DNA of 10,738 nt, taken from positions 1 to 10,738 of the forward strand of contig CAMWQF010000067.1 of NCBI GenBank assembly GCA_947176285.1. The letters are read 5' to 3'. Of this stretch, positions 5,281-10,738 are shown one piece after another. Position numbers and translations under genes: made by a program. The first letter of the stretch is position 1. Each line of letters opens with the position of its first letter. The stretch is from an uncultured Porphyromonadaceae bacterium. Lineage in GTDB: Bacteria; Bacteroidota; Bacteroidia; Bacteroidales; Muribaculaceae. Below the pieces are notes generated by a model. It was not told the DNA's origin. It worked only from the letters and a program-made list of their open reading frames with translations, and ran no database searches.

Positions 5281-8200
5281 ATGAAAAAGATTGTTCTTTC
5301 ACTGATTTTACTCCTCAATTTCCTCATAGCCAACTCATTGACACTAAATAAGTTTCTAAATTACTACAAGAATCAACCAGATTTAAATTATGAAGTGATT
5401 AAAGGAAAAAGATTAAATGCACTCATGGATAGTGTCAATAATGATGTTGAAAAAGAGGCTCTTCGCACAGCAAAAAAACTGGTTGTATTTGGTGGATTTA
5501 TGGATGATAGACAACGTGATGCACTCACATACAAACTCTGCATGCTGGATAATTACAGTCTTGCCTTTTCTTATACCATGGATATACCGGAACCAACAAT
5601 TCCAATACTATCTGTTGCAACAGGCATAAAGGATTCAATGACAGTTGATATATATGCCAAAAATTCGTTTTCAAGTGAATATATCTACCAACCATTATTT
5701 CTAATCAAAATGAATGAAATGGTAGCTTTAGCATATCTGGATGGCAAAATCAAGCCTGAAGTTGCCAAAGATTTTATTAAAGTGACATTCCGCACCGATT
5801 ATCCGGATTCTGCTTCAGCCCAAACGAAAACTCCTCTCGACCGCATTAATATCCAACGCAACATATATCCACAAGAGAAACTCCATGTTGTAACCGACCG
5901 AGACATCTATTGCGGAGGAGATACCATCTGGCTACGCGCTTTCGTAGTAGATGCAGACACACATCTGCAGACTGCAATCAGTAAATATGCATACATAGAA
6001 CTAATGACACCATTCGGTTTTGCCAATAAGCGAGTGAAACTTATGGAACAGGACGGAGTATATGCCGGATACATTCCTGTAGACGAAGAAATATATGAAG
6101 GTGAATACACTCTTGCCGCATACACAGCGTATGCGGAAAATCAAGGGAAAGACTACTTTTTCCGCAAACCTCTCAGGATTGTGACTCCGCAAAGTTCAAA
6201 ATATACGATTGAGTCAAATTTCTTCCCGGACAAAGATGGCGATCTCAAAGGGACTTTTAAAATAAAATCAATAGAAGGAACCCCGATTAATTACAAAGTC
6301 ATGTCTTGGACTATGCCCGACGGCAGTACGCTTGAAATGCCTCACTCTGACAAGGGATTTAATAGAATGTTCAACCGAAATAAAGATGAAAAAGTTGTAC
6401 TCGTGAAGTTTGGAGACTATGGTAGATATATCCCGGTAGAATATCCGGTTGAGACTACAGAAATCTCTTTCTATCCGGAAGGTGGCTGGCTGATCTCAGA
6501 TCAACCCTGTACTGTTGCATTCAAGGCAACAGATGAAAATGGAAAGGGAGTCAATGCTTCCGGAGTAATTAAAAACAAAAGCGGCGAGAAGATAGCGGAT
6601 TTTACCACTGTCCACAACGGAATGGGAAGTTTTATCTTTGTCCCTCAAAGTGGCGAAACTTATTCAGCCTTCTTTTCAGGACCTGATGGCAATTCAAATT
6701 CAGTAGAGATAGGTTCTCCAAAGGAAGGTGCAGCAGTTTTACGATATAGAGCAAGAGGTTCTAAAGGCACTTTCAGTGTAGCCGGAGGAGAAGGGCAAGA
6801 ACTTGAACTGGTAGTAGCATTGCGAGGCATTGGGATGCTGTCGGCGCCCATTTCGGCAAAAAATCCGTTATCCTTTGACAAAGATGAGTTTCCGGAAGGA
6901 CTCTATCAGGCATTTCTCGTTTCTAAAAACAGCAATGCCGTATTAAGCGAAAGGCTCTTCTTCATTGGTGCCGATAGAAAAGTTCCGGAAGTGAGCGAAC
7001 TCAGCAATGATTCCACTGCAATAAGTTTACACTCGCCCAAAGGAATTACTGCCGACTGCACAGTCCGAATCACCAACGGAAACATATCTACTACCACCGA
7101 TAACAACATGCGCACTCAACTTATGCTTCAGAGCGAACTGAGAGGTAGAATTGAGAATCCTGCCTACTACTTCCAAAATAAAGACCGAGAGACTGAACGA
7201 AATCTCGACCTTCTGATGATGGTAAACGGCTGGAGCCGCTATAATCTACCGGATGCTATACAAGGGAAATATGAAGAACCGAAGATTCCTCTTGAAATTG
7301 GACAGGAGATAACCGGACAGGTTCGTTCCCGATGGAAAAATCACCCTATGGAGGGTATCTTCATAAGCGCGATAGCACCCAAAATGAAATTCGGCACATT
7401 TGCCGAAACAGACAAAGAGGGAATTTTTCATATCAATGGTTTTGATTTTCCTGAGGGGACATCATATATATTTAAAGCAATGAATGAAAAGGGAGGATTG
7501 GAAGCAAACTATGAGATATTTGATGACAGTTTCCCGGAAATTGAAATCCTGAAAAATAGCCCACATGTTGAGAACGACGATCAGATAGCTGAATTTTTTA
7601 AAGGAATAAGGTGGACATTGCTTGATGAAGTTAATGTTCAGGCATTTAAGGAAAGTAATGAAGATATCTATGCAAACTTTGCGTCATACTCAAGAAGTGC
7701 AGAAGATATGAAAGTGCGTGATATTTCTTCCGTTTGGCAAGCTTTGAGAGGATTAGGAGGAATAACTAATCACATGGGCCATTTATCATGGAGGGACTCA
7801 GAAATCACCTATTTTATTGATGGCAAACTATTTGATCCTCGGGGCAATGCGACAATGGTGTATAATGTGGCTGGACAACCATCATCATGGCAAGAGCAGG
7901 CTCAACCTCATAATATTGGCAGCACTTCTTTTTATGGACCGACTTTGTCGGAAATTGAAGCAGCGGTGCCATTCAACTCCATTGAGAGGATCGACTTCAT
8001 TCGTCCTGAACACAGTATAGTTCTTGGTCCATCATATGGCGGAGCCACTGTAGTTATAACTACAAAAAAAGGAGACAAAGTGCATTGGGAACGACAGTTC
8101 GAACTCAAGGACCATCTTCCTCTCGGATACCAGAAATATAAGGAATATGCAAGTCCTCTTCTTTCTGTCGATGCAGATGAATTCGACTTGCAGACACATC

Positions 8201-8340
8201 CTACGCTGCTTTGGCTTCCATCAGTCAGATTTGATGAGAATGGGAAATCCATCAATCTGAAGTTTCCGGTGAAATCAAACTATAGAATATTCATAGAAGG
8301 GATAGCTGACAACGGCGACATAATATCCGAAACACTGTAA
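5281..8340 (+). CDS. Large exported protein with MG2-like and TonB-plug-like domains
   Basis: This 1019-residue protein begins with a signal peptide (MKKIVLSLILLLNFLIANS). Residues 20-190 form an N-terminal domain I do not recognise. Residues 195-300 are MG2-like: KLHVVTDRDIYCGGDTIWLR, then YAYIELMTPFGFANKRVKL and EEIYEGEYTLAAYTAY. This is the macroglobulin-type beta sandwich found in large Bacteroidetes surface proteins. Further beta domains follow. Residues 675-755 read as a carboxypeptidase-regulatory-like fold (ITGQVRSRWKNHPMEGIFIS). Residues 812-930 resemble a TonB-receptor plug: SIERIDFIRPEH at about 900, then GGATVVITTKKG. The end (TLLWLPSVRFDENGK ... YRIFIEGIADNG) is a closing beta module. 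No 22-strand barrel follows, so it cannot be a normal TonB-dependent channel. It is the last gene of the sigma operon and may be its envelope target or sensor. Similar proteins are usually labelled hypothetical. Confidence 0.75.
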   Translation: MKKIVLSLILLLNFLIANSLTLNKFLNYYKNQPDLNYEVIKGKRLNALMDSVNNDVEKEALRTAKKLVVFGGFMDDRQRDALTYKLCMLDNYSLAFSYTMDIPEPTIPILSVATGIKDSMTVDIYAKNSFSSEYIYQPLFLIKMNEMVALAYLDGKIKPEVAKDFIKVTFRTDYPDSASAQTKTPLDRINIQRNIYPQEKLHVVTDRDIYCGGDTIWLRAFVVDADTHLQTAISKYAYIELMTPFGFANKRVKLMEQDGVYAGYIPVDEEIYEGEYTLAAYTAYAENQGKDYFFRKPLRIVTPQSSKYTIESNFFPDKDGDLKGTFKIKSIEGTPINYKVMSWTMPDGSTLEMPHSDKGFNRMFNRNKDEKVVLVKFGDYGRYIPVEYPVETTEISFYPEGGWLISDQPCTVAFKATDENGKGVNASGVIKNKSGEKIADFTTVHNGMGSFIFVPQSGETYSAFFSGPDGNSNSVEIGSPKEGAAVLRYRARGSKGTFSVAGGEGQELELVVALRGIGMLSAPISAKNPLSFDKDEFPEGLYQAFLVSKNSNAVLSERLFFIGADRKVPEVSELSNDSTAISLHSPKGITADCTVRITNGNISTTTDNNMRTQLMLQSELRGRIENPAYYFQNKDRETERNLDLLMMVNGWSRYNLPDAIQGKYEEPKIPLEIGQEITGQVRSRWKNHPMEGIFISAIAPKMKFGTFAETDKEGIFHINGFDFPEGTSYIFKAMNEKGGLEANYEIFDDSFPEIEILKNSPHVENDDQIAEFFKGIRWTLLDEVNVQAFKESNEDIYANFASYSRSAEDMKVRDISSVWQALRGLGGITNHMGHLSWRDSEITYFIDGKLFDPRGNATMVYNVAGQPSSWQEQAQPHNIGSTSFYGPTLSEIEAAVPFNSIERIDFIRPEHSIVLGPSYGGATVVITTKKGDKVHWERQFELKDHLPLGYQKYKEYASPLLSVDADEFDLQTHPTLLWLPSVRFDENGKSINLKFPVKSNYRIFIEGIADNGDIISETL

Positions 8341-8347
8341 ATGAAAA

Positions 8348-8379
8348 TTTGGTAATGTCGGAAATAAAGATTATCTTTG
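8348..8379 (+). promoter_or_regulatory. Promoter of the arabinofuranosidase-thioredoxin unit
   Basis: TTTG (8348-8351), a 20-nt spacer and TATCTTTG (8372-8379) match the Bacteroidetes consensus. The -7 box and spacer length are the same as in the ATPase promoter. The start would fall near 8386, about 18 nt before the ATG at 8404. It begins 8 nt after the previous gene's stop, so the downstream genes form their own unit. I see no terminator between the two units, so read-through is possible. Confidence 0.65.
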
Positions 8380-8403
8380 CAAACATAATTTTAACCGACA
8401 GAC

Positions 8404-10389
8404 ATGAGAAACCGAAACTACCTATTTTCAAGCCTTGCAGCACTCTCCGTTCTATCTGCGAGTGCTGCAGTCAATGATTTTGTGATCAAGACAAATAAGC
8501 AAGGGGCCCCAATACAGCCAACAATGTATGGCATCTTCTTTGAAGACATTAACTTCGGGGCAGATGGAGGTCTATATGCGGAACTTATTAAAAACCGTTC
8601 CTTCGAATTCCCACAGACTTTCATGGGCTGGAATATTTTCGGCAATGTGCAGGTGAAAGACGACGGACCATTTGAAAGAAATCCCCATTACGTGCGTCTT
8701 GGCAATCCGGGACATGCACATAAGCATACCGGAATAGAAAATGAAGGATTCTTTGGAATTGGAGTGGAAAAAGACAAGGAATACCGTTTCTCCGTATGGG
8801 CAAGAACTGTAGACGGAGAAAAGTCAAAAATCCGCGTTGAGATTACAAATCCTGCTTCAATGGGTGAACGTCAGGATATTGCCAAACAGGACATAGAGAT
8901 TTCAGGAAAAGAATGGAAGAAATACACTGTCATACTAAAACCTTCAAAGACAGAAGCAAAGGCTCATCTAAGAATTTTCTTGACTACACCGAAGTCGGGA
9001 GTTGACCTTGAGCATGTATCCTTATTTCCTGTTGACACATGGAATGGTCACGAAAATGGTATGCGCAAAGACCTTGCCCAGAAACTTGCTGACCTCAAAC
9101 CCGGAGTTTTCCGATTCCCGGGTGGCTGTATCGTAGAAGGGACAGATATGGATTCCCGTTATCAATGGAAAAATACCGTAGGACCGGTAGAAAATCGTCC
9201 TCTTAACGAAAACCGATGGCATTACACATTCCCACACCGTTTTTACCCTGACTATTTTCAAAGTTACGGGCTTGGATTCTATGACTACTTCCTTCTTAGT
9301 GAAGAAATAGGAAGCGAACCACTTCCTATCCTAAATGTTGGACTCGTGTGCCAGTATCAGAATAATGACCCTCATGCACATGCAGAGGGAGAAGAACTAC
9401 AGAAGTTTATTGATGATGCCCTCGACCTTGTAGAATTTGCTAACGGCAGCACTGACACTGAATGGGGAGCATTACGCGCTGAGATGGGACATCCGGCACC
9501 GTTTAATCTAAAATATATCGGTATCGGTAATGAGCAATGGGGTCCTGAGTATCCTGAACGACTTGAAAAATTCCTTGATGTAATGCGCAAGCAGCATCCG
9601 GAAATAAAGATTATCGGTTCGTCCGGTCCTGATTCGGAAGGCAAGAAATTCGACTATCTTTGGCCGGAAATGAAGAGACTCAAAGCGGATCTTGTAGATG
9701 AGCATTTCTATCGTCCTGAATCATGGTTTCTTGAACAGGGTCGTCGCTACGACAATTATGATAGAAAAGGTCCAAAGGTATTTGCAGGCGAATATGCTTG
9801 CCATGGAAAAGGGAAGAAATGGAATCATTTCAATGCAGCATTGCTTGAAGCCGCATTCATGACAGGGCTTGAAAGGAATGCCGACGTGGTTCACATGGCA
9901 ACCTATGCCCCACTCTTTGCTCATGTAGAAGGTTGGCAGTGGCGTCCCGACATGATTTGGTTTGATAATCTCGAGAGTTTCCCCACATGCAGTTACTATG
10001 TACAGCAACTCTACGGAACCAATAAAGGTGACTATGTGCTTCCTCTGACAATGAATGGCAAGACTGTGGCAGGGGATCCTGATCAGAACGGTCTATTTGC
10101 AAGCGCAGTAATTGATAAGGAAAACAATACATATATAGTGAAAGTAGCCAACGTATCTGACGAGCCTCAAGAACTCAATCTGACATTTGATGGAATGAAG
10201 AAAAGTATTCTTTCAGGAGGTAAAGTTATAACTTTGCATTCAGATGAGGAGACAGCCGAAAACAGTCTGGAGAATCCTTCACTTATAACTCCTCAAGAGT
10301 CTCCTATTGATGTGAATGGCAACACATGGTCAACGACAATAGGAGCCAAAACATTTGCAGTTTATACATTCAATATAACTAAAAAGTAA
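8404..10389 (+). CDS. Secreted GH51 alpha-L-arabinofuranosidase
   Basis: This 661-residue glycoside hydrolase releases terminal alpha-L-arabinofuranosyl groups from arabinan or arabinoxylan. A signal peptide (residues 1-22, ending SASAA) points to the periplasm or outer surface. The family start (PTMYGIFFEDINFGADGGLY) lies at about 39-58. Residues 75-210 are a beta-rich inserted carbohydrate-binding-like domain. The catalytic TIM barrel follows, with PGVFRFPGGCIVEGTD near 234. The acid/base is Glu377 in YIGIGNEQWG and the nucleophile is Glu463 in VFAGEYACH. A C-terminal beta domain runs from about 520 to the end (PQELNLTFDG, TWSTTIGAKTFAVYTFNI). The length is normal for Bacteroidetes members, and both catalytic residues are present, so it should be active. 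It starts a unit with its own promoter. Polysaccharide-locus partners such as SusC/SusD are not visible in the window. Confidence 0.92.
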   Translation: MRNRNYLFSSLAALSVLSASAAVNDFVIKTNKQGAPIQPTMYGIFFEDINFGADGGLYAELIKNRSFEFPQTFMGWNIFGNVQVKDDGPFERNPHYVRLGNPGHAHKHTGIENEGFFGIGVEKDKEYRFSVWARTVDGEKSKIRVEITNPASMGERQDIAKQDIEISGKEWKKYTVILKPSKTEAKAHLRIFLTTPKSGVDLEHVSLFPVDTWNGHENGMRKDLAQKLADLKPGVFRFPGGCIVEGTDMDSRYQWKNTVGPVENRPLNENRWHYTFPHRFYPDYFQSYGLGFYDYFLLSEEIGSEPLPILNVGLVCQYQNNDPHAHAEGEELQKFIDDALDLVEFANGSTDTEWGALRAEMGHPAPFNLKYIGIGNEQWGPEYPERLEKFLDVMRKQHPEIKIIGSSGPDSEGKKFDYLWPEMKRLKADLVDEHFYRPESWFLEQGRRYDNYDRKGPKVFAGEYACHGKGKKWNHFNAALLEAAFMTGLERNADVVHMATYAPLFAHVEGWQWRPDMIWFDNLESFPTCSYYVQQLYGTNKGDYVLPLTMNGKTVAGDPDQNGLFASAVIDKENNTYIVKVANVSDEPQELNLTFDGMKKSILSGGKVITLHSDEETAENSLENPSLITPQESPIDVNGNTWSTTIGAKTFAVYTFNITKK

Positions 10390-10396
10390 AAAGATT

Positions 10397-10708
10397 ATGT
10401 TAGAATTTAACGACCAGACCGCTCGTGAAGCCATCAAGAGCGGCAAACCAGTAGTCATAGACTTTTGGGCAACATGGTGCGGACCATGCATCAAGCTTGG
10501 ACCGATCGTAGAAGAACTTGCTGAAAAATTCAGTGATAAGGCTACTTTTGGAAAACTAAACATCGATGACAACGATGAAGTGGCAAGCGAAAACAGAGTA
10601 CGCAATATCCCAACCGTGCTTTTCTTCAAAGACGGAGAAGTGAAAGAGCGTTCCGTAGGTCTTGTGAAACTTGCTGACCTTGAAGCAAAACTTCAGTCAA
10701 TACTTTAA
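10397..10708 (+). CDS. trxA: Thioredoxin
   Basis: This 103-residue classical thioredoxin reduces protein disulfides and is itself reduced by thioredoxin reductase. The active site is Trp27-Cys28-Gly29-Pro30-Cys31 within VVIDFWATWCGPCIKLGP, preceded by the buried Asp22. The cis-proline that lines the substrate groove is Pro72 in RNIPTVLFF. There is no signal peptide, so it works in the cytoplasm, unlike the secreted enzyme encoded before it. The ATG lies 7 nt after the arabinofuranosidase stop with an A-rich lead, so the two genes probably share a transcript. It is a short, single-domain thioredoxin of normal length. Confidence 0.95.
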   Translation: MLEFNDQTAREAIKSGKPVVIDFWATWCGPCIKLGPIVEELAEKFSDKATFGKLNIDDNDEVASENRVRNIPTVLFFKDGEVKERSVGLVKLADLEAKLQSIL

Positions 10709-10738
10709 GAAGTATTCTCATAAAAATGAGGGATGATT

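Noticed and set aside
10709..10738. Terminator after thioredoxin (ctcat-aaaa-atgag)
   Set aside because: It is only a 5-bp stem, and the sequence ends before any T-tract can be seen.

Overview
The window looks like a Bacteroidales chromosome (Bacteroides, Prevotella or Muribaculaceae type). The evidence is moderate to low GC, A-rich translation starts without clear Shine-Dalgarno sequences, promoters of the Bacteroidetes form TTTG/TTG-N20-TAnnTTTG, a DUF4252-type exported protein, an MG2/plug-domain protein and a GH51 arabinofuranosidase. I cannot fix the genus from the sequence alone.

Layout. Positions 1-486 (minus) hold the N-terminal part of an exported hypothetical protein that runs off the left edge. 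Upstream of it, on the same strand, about 310 nt (849-537) look like a discrete structured RNA. This stretch has a good sigma-ABfr-type promoter, a 5' hairpin, a long interrupted hairpin and an intrinsic terminator, and it ends about 50 nt before the exported-protein gene. It is either an independent small RNA or an attenuator leader. Positions 886-1195 are AT-rich and non-coding, with one terminator.

Positions 3224-1196 (minus) are a compact two-gene operon: an AAA15/21-type ATPase and an RloB-family protein. This pair matches the AbiL/RloAB type of anti-phage abortive-infection system and resembles PARIS and OLD-like ATPase/TOPRIM pairs. A perfect 47-bp palindrome lies directly upstream of the operon's promoter. 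Next to it is an open frame without a start codon (3554-3342, minus) that looks like the tail of a lost gene.

Positions 3577-8340 (plus) are a tightly packed four-gene unit: an ECF sigma factor, a single-pass membrane protein in the anti-sigma position, a DUF4252-like exported protein, and a 1019-residue exported protein with MG2-like, carboxypeptidase-regulatory-like and TonB-plug-like parts. Adjacent genes overlap or are 15 nt apart, and a GTAAC-N17-CGTC motif suggests sigma-factor autoregulation. I read this as a cell-envelope signalling module.

Positions 8404-10708 (plus) form a separate unit with its own promoter: a secreted GH51 alpha-L-arabinofuranosidase followed 7 nt later by a cytoplasmic thioredoxin. 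The most novel candidates are the structured RNA at 537-849 and the palindrome that controls, or flanks, the RloAB-type operon.
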